64,000 nucleotides of DNA from Polytrichum commune (GCA_950295325.1 OX485809.1:12834001-12898000), one strand, 5' to 3'. Numbered from the stretch's first letter, positions 11,650 through 24,226 are shown. A program made the numbers and translations. The notes: generated by a model not told the origin, from the sequence alone.

Positions 11650-14600
11650 ATGGAAAGGAGTGTTTGGACCCACATAGTGATGGGTTTAGGTGTCATTAGT
11701 CACGCCATCTCATACCAACCTCCACTACCTCCATATAGGGTAGGTAACGGGCTCCACTCTATCTCGGGTTGGTTCACGGTGGTTTAGGGTGGTTTGTTAG
11801 TGCGTAGTCTAGCCATTCTAGAGTAGAGGCACCTATTACTGATCACTTAAGAGATTTTGTGTAAAATATGGAGGAGTACAATGTGGTGCAAATTTATCTC
11901 GTGTGGCCAAACCTGAAAGTTATCAAGGGCTAAAGTAGCTATTGAATGACACTAAAGTCATGAAGTAGGTAAATTCTTTGTTATTTACCATAGCTTTCAA
12001 GAAAATTAGTGCATGCTTGTGATTAGTGCATGCCACATGCTTGTCAGTGAATAGTGCCAAGTGCTGGTACTTTTATGCCAAGTCCTATTACTTTAAGTGA
12101 ATAATGCCAAATGCCAAGATGAAGAATGCTTTGTAGATCTTTTGGTGGCACTGCATTGTTTTGTCTAATTACTTTGAGTTACCATTCAGAGTATGTTATT
12201 TGGGTAAAAATGAAACTCTTAGTAAAATATTATAGCAATGTGTAAGACTAATTAAACAAAACAAAAATGTAATTTCATAGCATAAAGGAATTTAGTACCA
12301 CCTTCATTAATTTCCCACACTCACTAAATGGTATATTCAATGTAGTTGGGCTTTGATCTAGCTTGGAACTAGTACCCAACTATGTTGTGTTGGTTCTAGG
12401 GATGAAGGTGGGGTCCTCATCATATCCAAGGTTGTCATACACGGGGCCTAGGGATTGGTTTAAGGAAGCTAGTGGTTGCAACTTTGAATATTCATCAAAT
12501 ATTCAATTGAGGCGATATTTCTTTCTTTCTTTCTTTCTATATAAAGCCCAAAGGCTAATATGCAATTCTTTTTATATCAACCTGATAGCCATATGTATGT
12601 GCAACAACTTAAAGTGTTGGTTTAAGCACCCTCTACCTCATATAAACAAGGATATCATTTGAAGTTATTTGGTGCACATTGATTGTGAGGTTAGCCCTTT
12701 TGATGGCTCACGCTCCCATTTGAGTTGGAGGGTGAGGCCTTTGACTTGTGGGTGTACTTGAGTTGTTGGGTGAACCTTGCTTTGCGGTGTTTGTAATTGG
12801 TGTTGGGTTGACCAAGCCCTCGAGGTGTTGGTTGACCGCAACTTTGCACCCATTTTTGCTACTCTTTTGCACGTTGTTTATGGGTGAAATTGCGTGAATA
12901 CCTTTTTCCCATTTTGTGTCTTATTTTCATTTATATTTCACACATTTATCAACCAATTTGCAAAGAAACATGTTCATATCAATGTGATATTTTTGTGAGC
13001 AGTGTTTGCAATCTATGTCATTTTAAAAATTTGTTTTGCTTTCATTTGTAATTCATATATAGTATGCGATTCATTGCAATAAGACTTTATGAAGAGTTTA
13101 AAATATTCAGCTATATCTTTTCCAATCATAAATATTGTTTGATTCTTGATACCATACATCATTTCCCACAAACTTCATAAAAAACACACACATTTAAGTT
13201 TCATTTTAGCTATAATTTTTTGTAGGTTCCTATACATCTACAATATGCATTCCAATTTTGATATTTTTTTAGTCAATGATACGTGTTTTTGCACAATTTA
13301 ATATTTCAATAAATATGATGATCATACATTCTACCCTACTACATCCATGCATATGAAACTAGTATAGGTGGCCTCTTGAATCTTCAAAGCACATGTAATC
13401 ACATGGATACCATTCTCATGCATATTTACCATATGCATGTAGGCTACAGCCATGATCATAAGCAACCCAAACCCTCCCTAGACCTACCACCATATCCATA
13501 GGCTCCCAATGATATTTGATGGCATGTGGTTTTTATGGAGTTCATAATTTATTAAAAAAGAACCTTAAAGTGTTTTGTTTTAAACCATGTAATTCCACAC
13601 TTCTTCATTTCAAGTATTTGTGTATGTTTTTATATTAGCGCCATGGTAAGTGTCCCTTTAAGTAAGTGTTGTGAACAAGTGCCCACTAACATGTCCACTA
13701 ACTACTATATTTGACTTATTAAAGGATAGTTTGATCCTTAGGTGCCCCTAGATGTGCCAAAATGGGACTTAACATTTCAAATGATTGGGTCTCACTGACA
13801 AATAAGTATCTCCTAACCAAAAATGTTTGTCAAATGCAATTATTCTTGTCAATCGGGTCAAGGTTCTCATCAAAACAACGAGTTTTATTTTATTTTATTT
13901 ATTTTATTGATGAATTTTCAAATATTTAATGTTTCAAATGGTTATCACAAGTGTGTCAAGGTCCAGCATTAGGAATGGGAGTACCATGAGTATATGTTGG
14001 GATGAAAGGGGGGGGGGGTGTTCCATTTTCTAATCCTCAATCCAAATATTTAACTGATGCCATAGTTCTCTAGCAGCTTGGGCAAACAAATAACTAATTT
14101 TAAAGGTGCCTAAATTTATGGGAAACTAATTTCATTGAGTGTCAAAAAAGAAAGAAATAGAATTCAAAGAGTGCCTAAAATCACAATAATGCAAGTGACA
14201 TTCATTGAAATCCAACAAAGTAGCATCAAATCAAAGCAAGATTTGTTGCCAAGCAAAACCTTGACATACAAGTAAAAGACAAACTTTAGGGTAAGGAATA
14301 TTGGATAAGGAAAGTATTTAGGTTAATTATAGCCACCATAGATGAAATTAGAAAAACCATCCATGAATTATAAAAACGACTTGGATGAATGTCTAACCTA
14401 CTTTAAATTACTTTTGAATCCGCCCAATTTTAGAATATTATTTTATGGGCTGCCTAACTTACTTTCGCACTCTAATTAATCATTAGGCAGAAAGGTGCCC
14501 AAGCTGCTAGAGAGCTACAATTTGGTCGGACATTATTTGAATGCAATGTGGCATTATAATGTGCTACCATGCTCATAACTCGTTGGCTCCAATACACTTT

Positions 14601-14800
14601 TGCAGTCGCTCATAGTCCTTTGTATGTTGTAATTTCGAAGTGGCTTTGCTTGTGCATAATACAATGAGTTGCCTTTTTAAATTTCAAACGGCATTTGCAT
14701 TTGTGATACGACGGACGGTCTTACATCAAGTTTGTTTTTGAAATGTGTTTGATATTGAAATTTCATTTTGATAATGACAACACAATGATTAATTTTTAAA
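11650..14800. other. Intergenic, no supported gene
   Basis: AT-rich with no convincing gene. Simple-sequence tracts: TTTC repeats at about 12518-12538, TATTT-type repeats near 13885-13910, and a G run near 14008-14018. The text around 11995-12120 repeats the word tgccaagtgc/atgccaaatgcc loosely. Confidence 0.5.
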
Positions 14801-14804
14801 GCTC

Positions 14805-15635
14805 ACAATTATCATAACTTGGGGATTATCTCATCTAATTTAATACTCGGAGATCATGAAAACTGTCATTTCAAGTTCCAAAGTCAAAATCGAGATGCAA
14901 AAGCTATAAGAATGCAAAATGTAATTTCCTCTTACTCTTTAAGTGAACACACCATAACTTAGGGCCCCCCAATGTGTTTACCCACTATTGAATCTAGAAC
15001 GGTGTCTATATTTTGAGCACATGGTCCAATCTCTAAGTTATCTCTTTTTGGTGTGTGTTCTCAACTAAGTTAGGGCCGCTTCACACAAGAGACTGAGAGC
15101 TAGTGGCTAGTACACTTCAAGCACTCTCATTAGTGGTAAAGGCCGAGCTGGTCCAAGTTCGCTTCATACTACATTTGAGGGACCAATGGAGTATGTGAAT
15201 GCAAGATGGATGTAAAGTCTACATGGATTCCTATGTGGCATCGAATGGATCATGTTTCATGGTCACTTGGATTATTTTCAAAAACCACTAGGCCTAACAC
15301 AAAACCGGGAGACCACAACACTCTCCAAATGCTCACAACTGTTGGTTTATTTTATTTTATCATGTGTGAGGACCTGCATGAATAGAAATTCCTTGAAATA
15401 ACATTTAGTTAAGGGCCCGGCCACATATGGCTTCACACTACACTTGAAGGTCCGTGACCACACTACATGATTTTGGAGGTGTTTTGGGACGGCCTTTGGA
15501 CACTTTCTTTTGGGCTCTCATAATTTCATGGTCACGGCTCTTGGCTCGTGTGTGAAGTGGGCCTAAGTTAGAAGCCTTGCCATACAACACTCAAATATAG
15601 GTGCCTAATTAAGAAAAATATTACATAAGGCCCCT
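14805..15635 (+). mobile_element. Family A' MITE, interrupted by a family B MITE
   Basis: It aligns with the complete copy at 16088-16648: shared blocks are the cataactt/attatctcatc region, ttttgagcacatggtccaatctct, and the end ccactcaaatatagg...aagaaa...acataaggcc. It is split by the element at 15073-15563. The left tip is not clearly preserved, so the start is approximate. It forms the first half of the duplicated unit upstream of the mTERF gene. Confidence 0.6.
15073..15563. mobile_element. Family B-like MITE nested in a family A' MITE
   Basis: The ends GGGCCGCTTCACAC and GTGTGAAGTGGGCC are imperfect inverted repeats. The 9-bp word CTAAGTTAG overlaps both junctions (15065-15073 and 15563-15571). 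The interrupted family A' sequence continues across the site when compared with the copy at 16088-16648, so the insertion is younger than its host. No coding capacity. Confidence 0.75.
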
Positions 15636-16085
15636 ATAGCTCAGGTGTGAATGGGGCTTGAGTGGAAGGGGTTAGGGTTCATGATGGGAATGCTCGAGTC
15701 TCAAGCGTGCTCCGAAATCAATAGAGGACGTGCTTTTCAATCCCTGTGGCACATAAATTTACAGTGCATAGAATATGCCAGAGATTGTTAAAAAACGGTA
15801 AGAGAGAAAAAAAAAAGGGGCATTGTATTAAGAATGGGAAACATAGCTATGGCGGTGGAATTGGTTGAGGTTAGGATTGGGGCAGGTGCTGACGATACAG
15901 AATTCAACTTCTTGTGAGAGGAATTGAAGAAATTGAAGTGGTTTTGTGGTGGATATGTTGCAGATTGCAGGGTGTGTTGCATTTGTGGTCGAGGAGGTGG
16001 AGATAAGGGTTTAGGGTTTGGAGCATGTGTTGAGAAGAGATGATGACGTTCGAATTTAATCGACTCTGATGCGAGGAGGATTAAG
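15636..16085 (+). repeat. Tandem duplication upstream of mTERF gene, unit 1
   Basis: This aligns over its length with 16649-17103, about 1.0 kb downstream. Shared blocks include gagtggaaggggttagggtt, atagctatgg.ggtgga, gaggttaggattgggcaggtg, cttgtgagaggaattgaag, tgttgcagattgcagggtgtgtt and gttgagaagagatg...ctctgatgcgaggaggattaa. Unit 2 lies next to the mTERF gene, so the duplicated DNA is probably its promoter or 5' leader. No clear TATA box was seen. Confidence 0.8.
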
Positions 16086-16087
16086 TA

Positions 16088-16648
16088 AGGTATGTGGTCC
16101 TATGGTCGGCACTTCTAAGTCTACATACACTTATGCCATTCGGTTTGGATCAGGTTGGGAATTGTCTCATCCAATCAGCTATTTCAGATGTCATATCAAG
16201 TTGTAGAATTGGAGTAGAGATGCAAAAGTAAGAGTCCAAAGTAGAGATTCTCTTATTCTATAAAATTCTCACCTAGGTACTCGCAATAGTGATGTTATCA
16301 ATTGAACCTAGAATGTGGTCTACATTTTGAGCACAGAGTCTAATCTTGTTGTAACATATTAGCTTGGGCCTGTGGTATTTTGGCATGTTGCACCATGCAT
16401 GTCAATTAATGTTTCAGGCCATCCTTGCACCATTTGCTCAACATGCCACTGTCAACAGTTGTTGATGGCCATATTGCAGCTCTGGAACTGCGATTGCATT
16501 AATGCTCATGTGCTCTTGCCATTCCAAAGTTCCAAAATGTACAGTAGATGTCTTTTTGGTGTCCGTTCTTGACTTCAAGCCATGCCATAATACCACTCAA
16601 TTATAGGCGTCCAGTTTAGAAGAGTGACCACATAAGGCCACCACACCT
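16088..16648 (+). mobile_element. Family A' MITE between the two leader units
   Basis: It starts AGGTATGTGG after TA (16086-16087) and ends CCACACCT before TA (16649-16650): a TA target duplication, typical of Tc1/mariner-type elements. Internal family A' blocks are present. A stretch of about 190 bp (roughly 16355-16550) is absent from the other copies and may be a further insertion. No coding capacity. Confidence 0.75.
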
Positions 16649-17103
16649 TATGGCGTGAATGCGGCCTGAGTGGAAGGGGCCAGGGTTTATGAGTGTCAGA
16701 GTCATTTCTACATCGAAATTGAAAGAGAGGCCATGGTGATTGCCACTTGTCACATGTAAATTTAGAGTGTGTAGAATATGCTTTAGATTGTCAAATAAGG
16801 ATAAGAGGGCGAGAGTCTCTGTATTAAGAAGAGGAGTGATAGCTATGGTGGGTGAAATTGATTGAGGTTAGGATTTGGGCAGGTGCAGATGCAGAAACCA
16901 ACGACTTGTGAGAGGAATTGAAGCAATCAAAGCAATTAAAGCGGGTTTGTGGTGGAGAATTTTGACATGTTGCAGATTGCAGGGCTGTGTTGTGTTTGTG
17001 GTCAAGGATGTTGGCATTAGGATGCAGGGTTTAGGGTTTAGGAGCGGTTGTTGAGAAGAGATGGTGATTTTCGGTTCTTGAGCAACTCTGATGCGAAGAG
17101 GAT
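16649..17103 (+). repeat. Tandem duplication upstream of mTERF gene, unit 2
   Basis: The copy of 15636-16085 closest to the gene. It ends in gatgcgaagaggatta exactly where a family A MITE begins, just as unit 1 ends where a family A' MITE begins. It may contain the transcription start and an untranslated first exon; no splice junction could be proved. Confidence 0.8.
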
Positions 17104-17105
17104 TA

Positions 17106-17503
17106 AGGTATGTGGGTGTTATGCGGTTTTTAAAATTAAAATTTAATTTTAATAATTTCCATCTTTTATTAATCAGATTTGTGGCTTGAAAATTGTATTG
17201 CATTAGCAAATCTATGTTGAAGCGTCAGCAAAATTGGACTGAAAATCTTACCTCCCCTGATTTAGTTATGGTGATTGGAAGTGCATGTGTGTTGATTCCC
17301 CAAATAAATACATACATAAGTCCTTCCCAATTGTGTTGACTATTGAGTGTAGAGTAGTTAATAAAGTTTGAAGACACAGTCTATCTCTGTTAAACTTTTG
17401 TACTCTTTATGGTGTCTTTCTTACAACCACACCTAATCACACACCATGTATTCAATTATAGGTGTCCGTTCAAGAAAAGTAACCAAATAACACCCGCATA
17501 CTT
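17106..17503 (+). mobile_element. Family A MITE directly upstream of mTERF coding start
   Basis: It begins AGGTATGTGGGTGTTAT after TA and ends AACACCCGCATACTT before TA. The interior matches other family A copies (gcattagcaaatctatg.tgaagc, actattgagtgtagagtagttaataaa, ggtgtccg.tcaagaaaagtaacc). It ends 54 bp before the ATG at 17558, so it must lie in the 5' UTR, a 5' UTR intron or the promoter. Confidence 0.85.
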
Positions 17504-17543
17504 TAGTGTGCATGAGGATTTTGTTGCAATTTCTGGAGGGAGC

Positions 17544-17600
17544 ATGCCTTTGCAACTATGGCATTTGAACCAGTGGCGTTGCATCGGTGCCGGGGACTGA
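17544..17600 (+). promoter_or_regulatory. Possible upstream ORF overlapping the mTERF start
   Basis: An ATG at 17544 opens an 18-codon frame (MPLQLWHLNQWRCIGAGD) ending in TGA at 17598-17600. It overlaps the main ATG at 17558 in another frame. If the transcript includes this AUG it could reduce translation of the main frame. Inference only. Confidence 0.35.
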
Positions 17601-20600
17601 GCTTGGTGCTGAAACATCATAAGTTTGAAGTCCAGTTGAAGAATACTCGAAATGGTTTGAAATTGCTGAGGGTTTCACAATCTGCTGTAAGTTTGCGTCA
17701 AGCCCCAGGGGTGGTTAGTGTAAATCTGGCGGAGAATGCAAGTGCTCAAAAGGCAAGGGAGGTGAGGGAGGTAAGGGAGACAGAGAAGCTCATCAAGAAG
17801 GGTGCCACGGAGAAGCTTGAATTCGATGACATCCAGGACCTCATTGTGTCACCTCCCAGTGCTTCTCCCAACAAGGCTCCCACACCAACGCGTGAATCTC
17901 CAACCCTTCTGGAGCGAGAGGCCCTTGCTGTGGAGGGATCGGCTTACTTTTCTCGAAGGGAGCGGAATGAAGCGATGTATGGTTTGTTGGATGTGTTGGA
18001 GCAGAAGGGTGTAACACCTGGATACGCATTTGAGTTTGTCCGCCATGCTGAAAATCTTATCGATGTACTAATTGCTGAAGCCAAGGAGATTCCTGGTGAG
18101 GAGGGTTTAGGATCCCTTGACCAAACTCTAAAGGGCATTGATGATGCACTTTTTGTGGATAAAGGCAGAACTGAACAGATGACGAAGACACAGAAACCTC
18201 GGAAACTGGAGGGACTAGATTTGAATAACCGGTTATTGGATACAGTCCGTAAGGCAAGAGGTTTGTACACTGAGCAGGAAAGAGGGCATTGGAAAGGCTC
18301 GCTGTCCTCGAGGGTTTCCCTGTGTGCTGAGCAACAAGGTCTTGCAAGGCTTGTTTTCTACTTTCAGATGATAGGGATTAAGGCTGTGGACATACCAAAG
18401 TTGCTGCCATATGTGGGCCGTCGAATTGACGTTGTGATGGCCAAGGTGGAATTTCTACGCAGCATATGTGTCAGGTATGGCTGAAAACTTGTTTGCAATT
18501 GTCTGAGCTTTGTTCAGGATGTGGTATTTAAAAAAAAATATCAATAGAGAAATTTTAGTTAATGGAAGCTGATAATTCACAGTCTTTTGCACGTTGACTA
18601 CCACCCAATGTCAAAGTTGATATGCATATTGAACATCCTTACCGAAGGACCACTTTACACTATGGGAAAGGGCCATGACCATGATATTGTGAGGGCCCTT
18701 GAAACTTATCCAAAGGTCGTACCATGGAAAATTGAGATTGAATTTTCTGTGGTCATGGGCCTTCAAATGACTGGACTCTTAATCGAATGCTTTTTGATTA
18801 CCATCCAATTTATGTGGGCCCTTCTACACAAAAAGTTTTAGTATATCAAGGATTGTGAGATTTTGGAGTTATGGTCTCCTGGTTTTGTTCTACACCAAAG
18901 GGCTTGACCCAAAATTCGGTAGACCATGAAACAGTATCCATTGCATTCCATGTAGAACACCATGTAGGTTTGTTCATCCAACTTCCTTGGTCTTGTAGGC
19001 CCTCAAGCTTTTGTGTACAGTGAAGTGGGACAGTCTTGGCATTTTTCCATCAATGAGAGACTTTACATTTCAATGTTCATGGGCCCTGAAGGTCCAGCGT
19101 TAATTGGCCCTTAGCATGTATGCATTTTCTGGGTTGCAATCTGTTGTCAGCTCCATTCCATCATTTTCACAGGATAGTTATATATAACTTCTAGACGAAC
19201 TGTACTTTCTACGTAGCGTCCATGCCTGTAATTTGTTGGGCTTTTCCCTCTGACTATGGAATGATTGAACTACACCACATTTTGAGTGCTAGCCGATGGT
19301 TCCATTCTATCGTACTTCAGCCAGAATTGTGAGTTAGAAAAAGATCATCACATCCGACACCTCTATTTGCCTTGGGGAGTATGGATGGCAGTTATGTGTG
19401 ACGGTAACTTATTTGGGCTGGAGTGCTCTTGAGGAGCAGTACTCTCATCACAATTTTCCGAAGGGGGTTGTAAATGTAATCATCCTAATAATATATGTAT
19501 ACAAGTACAAAGTTGTGTAATTATCATGATCTTAATTCAAATTCATGATGTTATTACATGTTATTTTTATATAGTAATTTTTCCTCCAGAAGTTTGTGAT
19601 GCTATCCCTTGTTGTGTGATGCAGTTGGCTGGATGCATGCTATCATTTGCATAGATTTGTCCCTTTATGTACAATGGCTCTATGCATTTGATTTAATGGA
19701 AGGTGCAAAGTTTGAGTCTAAGTGTTTGATGTTGCAGGTATGAGCACCTTCCAGGTATCCTTGCGGTTTGGCCGCAGCTACTATCGTATGAGTGCGATAG
19801 CTTAGCACTTGTGGCAGAGTATCTCACGTCCATCGGCATGACCCAAAAAGAGATTGCGATACTTGTTACAAAGTACCCCAAAATTCTGGGTAGGGATGTC
19901 ATACAAGACTTGCACTCTACCATGACTCTGCTTGAAAATTTGGGAATATCAGTGAAGGATGCAAAGCAACTTGTCGTGAGGTACCCTACTTTGCTAACAG
20001 AAAATGCAGAGAAGAAGATTGGGCCTGTTGTGAAATACTTGGAACACATTGGCGTTAAAAAGAAGAACATCGGTGCGCTCCTTGTGCGGAGACCTGTTTT
20101 ACTTGACGCTGACGTGGAGAAGGATTTGGGCCCAATCGGTGATTACCTGAAGAGTATACATGCAAGTACAGATGATATAGATAAAATTGTGACATCCTTC
20201 CCTTGGTTGTTTTGCTACGACATTGAGCAGGATTTTCGGCCAACTGTCCTCCATCTGGAAAGTTTAGGTGCGTGGTAACTCCAGTTTTTATGGTCTTTTT
20301 TCTGGTTGCCAGTATGCTCTTCTAGTCACCAAATTTATCAATTGCTTAATTATCACTTTTACTTGCAGTGTTCTACACAGTAGAATGAACATGGATGAAC
20401 ATTCTATTTGATTTGAAAGTAGGACGGGTGCTGGAGTCTATGGGAACAATACAGTTATCCTTCAACTCAATGGGCTTTTGGGGGATGTTAGTTCCCTATG
20501 AGTATCTGCTGTACAAAATCAAAACTTTCTTTCCACTTGTAGTGCATGCTTGGAGGTAATGTTTCAATTCATTGAGGGCCAAACTTGTTTTCACACCCTC

Positions 20601-22033
20601 TTGGCATACCAAAACGAGTTTGACCGTCATTGAATAGATTTAGAACGTTCTTTGTTCAAACCTCCAGACTACCTTTGAGCATGCACAGGAAACTCACTAA
20701 ACATGGAAGGTGTTGTATGCAAAACGACCGATCCTCAACCAAAAGTCTTATTGAGTTTAAGGGTATCTCTAATGTTCTATCCCAACTTGCAAGTTTGATG
20801 ATGATGGAGGGATAGGTTTTCAAACTGATGCAAATCTTTGTTGTGTACTTATTACATCCCAGATTATTCAGGAAATCTGGTGGTAAATTTTTTTGCAGAC
20901 TTGGATATGAGCAGGATAGATGAAACAAGTGGTGTAATGTGACAGAACTTTATAAGCTTCGAGGACCATCTTTTACAAAATTTGAAGTTTGTGAAATTGC
21001 ATCTAATAGAAAGTGAACAGTTTGGCCAATTGAAGTGACTTGTGATTTATTCAGAGCTATTGTGTGCACTTGTGCAGAGGGGCATACTACTACAGTAGTA
21101 ATGGTGATTTTATTTCAATTTTTAAGAATACTGGTTATACTTTGATGTTGAATTATTCAGTCCACTACAAAGAATCTCTATGCAATTTTGAATCACCTTC
21201 CACAGATGTTTTCACATGTAAGATCTTATCACTTATTAGTTAATCGGATGACTGCAGGAGTGGAGCCTAGTTCAATGGGGAAGTTGTTTCGTCGGCACCC
21301 ACAATTATTGAAGAATCGACACAACTTTGAAATGAAGACTGAGTTCCTCCTTAATCTTGGCCTCGAGCAAAAAGATCTTGGGAAAGTCATATACAATGCT
21401 CCCCAGCTTTTGGGTCTCAGTGTCGAGGAAAACATGGTTCCAACTGTAAAATTTCTCAGTAGTTTGGGAATTGAAGGGCCAGCACTGCTCAAGGTTCTTA
21501 AAACGAAGCCAATGATTCTAGCATACAGTGTAGAGGCAAAGCTCCAGCCAAATGTAAAATTTCTAGAGAGTCTTCAAATTCAACCTGAAGACATTGGAAA
21601 GTTGGTGACAAGGCACCCACAATTGTTAACATTGAGCATAGAAAAAAATTTAGAGCCAACTGTAAGTTATTTTCTTGAGCTTGGTTTCACTAAAAAGGAT
21701 TTAGCTGATATGATTAAACGGCTACCATCCTTGCTAGGATTTAGTGTCAAAACTGTACTAGAACCTAAATATAGATACCTTGTCGACTCGATGAAGCGCT
21801 CTCGACAAGAGCTAGTGCAATTCCCACAATTTTTTAGTTACAGCCTTGCAAAGCGGTTAGTTCCGCGGCATAAGAGCCTACAGGATCTCTTTCCGGAACT
21901 CTCTTTGGGTAGTGTATATGGGTGTAGTGATGAGGTCTTCGAAAAGAAACGAGACCGGTGGCTGCAAGCACAGGAAAAGATGAAGAGTGCTGTTACACCC
22001 TCAAAGGGGAATAGAAAGAAAAAACCAAATTGA
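17558..22033 (+). CDS. mTERF-domain organelle protein (three exons)
   Basis: Exons 17558-18474, 19738-20267 and 21258-22033 join in frame across GT-AG introns of 1263 and 990 nt, giving 740 codons and a TGA stop. mTERF proteins bind nucleic acid in plastids or mitochondria and act in transcription termination, intron splicing or ribosome assembly. The N-terminal ~40 residues are rich in Arg/Lys and Ser with few acids, as in a transit peptide. Residues ~60-305 are unlike a classic repeat and end in an Arg-rich helix region. From about residue 306 come ten or eleven mTERF repeats of ~36 residues with the signature P-x-L-L followed by L-x-x-L-G, for example DIGKLVTRHPQLL and DLGKVIYNAPQLL; the second exon junction falls inside one (LESLG/VEPSS). 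The tail is basic (KGNRKKKPN). It is longer than most plant mTERFs. In-frame stop upstream at about 17516 fixes this ATG as first. Intron 1 carries a MITE. Confidence 0.93.
18645..19113 (+). mobile_element. Family B MITE in mTERF intron 1
   Basis: It begins aaggaccactttacactatg, matching the family B left end, and ends near taattggccctta. The interior (ggccatgaccatgatattgtgagggccct, ttccatgtagaacaccatgtagg, gaagtgggac) matches the copies at 24227 and 52605. Fully intronic and on the same strand as the gene. Confidence 0.75.
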
Positions 22034-22224
22034 AACAAACATGAGGGCTGTATCTTGCACTTCATTCCTTTTTTTGGTGTTGTTGATGGCAATTAGTAGA
22101 TCATTGAGGGTTGGATGCTGAAAGCAACTCTGTTCTACCCTGTTTGTCGCGGTGTTGTTTAGGTTTTCTGGTTCTTCTGTCTCTTATTTGATATCTACTT
22201 CAACTTTTCTTCTGATTACTTATG
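22034..22224 (+). other. mTERF 3' flank
   Basis: Non-coding DNA directly after the stop codon, T-rich in places. A polyadenylation signal could not be placed with confidence. Confidence 0.4.
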
Positions 22225-22698
22225 TTAACCCTTGAAGGCCGAAGCAAAACCGCCCCAAAATCGCCTAAAACAGGACAGTCCAAATCAGAGCTCATCAAAG
22301 AAAATCCGCATCGCTTATGGTAGGTTTGACTATACGGATGGAAGCTTTGTAGAGTTAGGATTGTTCACACAAATTTTCAACTGTGCACGTCTCCAAAATC
22401 AAAAGATTATAATGTGATCATGAATGTTGGTATTGTCGGGTAGTAGTGATTGCTTGCACAAGAACGATTGCCATTGCCTTTAGGGGTTAACGAGTTTAGC
22501 CTTGAAAGTTAACCTTGAGTTTAATCCCCAAAGATCGAGGTGGATGTTTTTGTTTGGACAATCATTGCAACCCAACCATACTATCTTACATGTTTATGTT
22601 ATAATCTTCTAAATTTTGACAAGGGATGGTTGAAAATTTGTAGGAATAATTCTAACTTTACAAATGCCATCCACACGGTGTAATCTACCATAAGAGTA

Positions 22699-22729
<31 letters not shown>

Positions 22730-22812
22730 TTCTAAACAAGATGTTGAATTGCACTAAGTTGTTTTAGACGATTTTGGGAAGATTTTGCTTTGCCCTTTAG
22801 GGTTTAATCCTT
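22225..22812. repeat. Inverted-repeat element with TTAACCCTTGAAG-type ends
   Basis: The left arm gttaacccttgaaggc...gaagcaaaac..cccaaaatcgcctaaaac (22225-22273) is mirrored by gttttagacgattttgggaagattttgctttg...gggtttaatcc (about 22760-22810). It includes an A run at 22706-22729. Relics with similar ends lie at 1860-2097 and about 41200-41280. Probably a MITE family; the transposase class is unknown. Confidence 0.65.
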
Positions 22813-22879
22813 GAAGCATTTGTTTTGGGATCACTCTTGGTCATTACCCCTTCATGTATCATTGTGCAACTTCCACCCT

Positions 22880-23790
22880 TAAATTGTGTCTACATTTGGT
22901 AGGATGATAATTACTTTGGCTTAGAAATGGGACACAAAAAGATGTGCTTAAAAAAGATTGACCATGTGCTCAAATTCTGTTAACCACTCTAGACTCAATA
23001 ATGAATATATCCGGAGGGACTTATATGTTCATATAAGAAGAGTGAAAATCTTCACTTTGATACATAATAAGATATTCATTTGAGCTCCAAAAATCATTAG
23101 GCAAATGGTTACGGTGTGGTTATGGATTTGGTAATCATCTCGCACTATTATAGAAGGTTTTATATTTCATCTTTACACGCACCCATTTGTAATTTCCAAA
23201 TGAGATACAAAGTGGATCACGGCGAATTTGAGCATGATGCGTGCCAAAATTCAATAAAAAAAAATGATTTTGTGTCGGAATAGAGAGTTCTCCATAGTAT
23301 TGCGTGTTTAGGACCGCTTACCTTAGGCCTTCAGCATGATGTCCATTCCTGCTGAGTTTGAAAGGTGCTGATAAAATTCATTAAACGGTGTTCTTCCATT
23401 CAAGAAAAGCACTTGAGGAGCAACATGTCCATGTTTTCCTCATTCGGGGCATGAAAGTCTGTGAGGCATTTCATTCGTCCATGCTCTCAAGTTGGATGGA
23501 GTCTATGTTGTTTTGTGTAAGGTAGATGTGCCTAATTTGGTCTTCACATGCACCTATATTTGAGTGCTGGATGGTTGAGTGTGAATCTAAGAACATATAT
23601 CAAAAACATATACGTATTGAAAAGAGATTGTATTCGGTGCTCAAAATTTGTTAACGATATTCAACTACTCAACATTATTATTTTATACATACATACAAAC
23701 ATACATTGGGGGTATATAATTTAGAGAATCCTCACTTTGACAAATGATGAGATTTTCGTATTACATTGATTATCCCAACTAGCGAGGGAG
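22880..23790 (-). repeat. Two decayed family A' MITE copies, reverse orientation
   Basis: Blocks such as agattgaccatgtgctcaaattctgttaac...ctcaataatg and gagtgaaaatcttcactttga (22960-23110), then agagattgtattcggtgctcaaaatttgttaac (23620-23660), are reverse-complement matches to family A' (ttgagcacatggtccaatctct, agtgaagattc). Ends are too worn to fix. Confidence 0.5.
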
Positions 23791-24226
23791 GGCTAATAGT
23801 GTGTGCGGGAAATTAGGGAGGTGATACTAAACTTCTTTACACTATGAAATTAATATTACTCAGTAAAAAATCATCCCTCACTAATTATGATACTTGGCAA
23901 TATAGTGCATGATTTGAGAATTAGTGTCACACACACTAATTGGGATAATCAATGTAGGTCATTTTTTTTTTGAGGAAAGTGGCTACAAGGATGATATAAA
24001 TTTGTTGATCATCACGCACTAATTGCATGTTTCATACCCTACGAGAAGGGAGGAAAATGTCCGCTGAAGGCCCCGCCTATCTTAGCAAGTTCGACTTTAT
24101 TGGACATATTGCGTGTTCAAATGCCCCACCTGAAGCGTTTCATAACTAGCATCAACTTTGAGCAATGGATAAAATCAAGCAAGATTTACGAGATTGACTT
24201 GAATTGCAAGTTTGAACTTGAACTAA

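Noticed and set aside
17849-18347. Several minus-strand frames of 60-108 codons
   Set aside because: They are antisense to mTERF exon 1, which has a continuous, spliceable frame; they show no domain.
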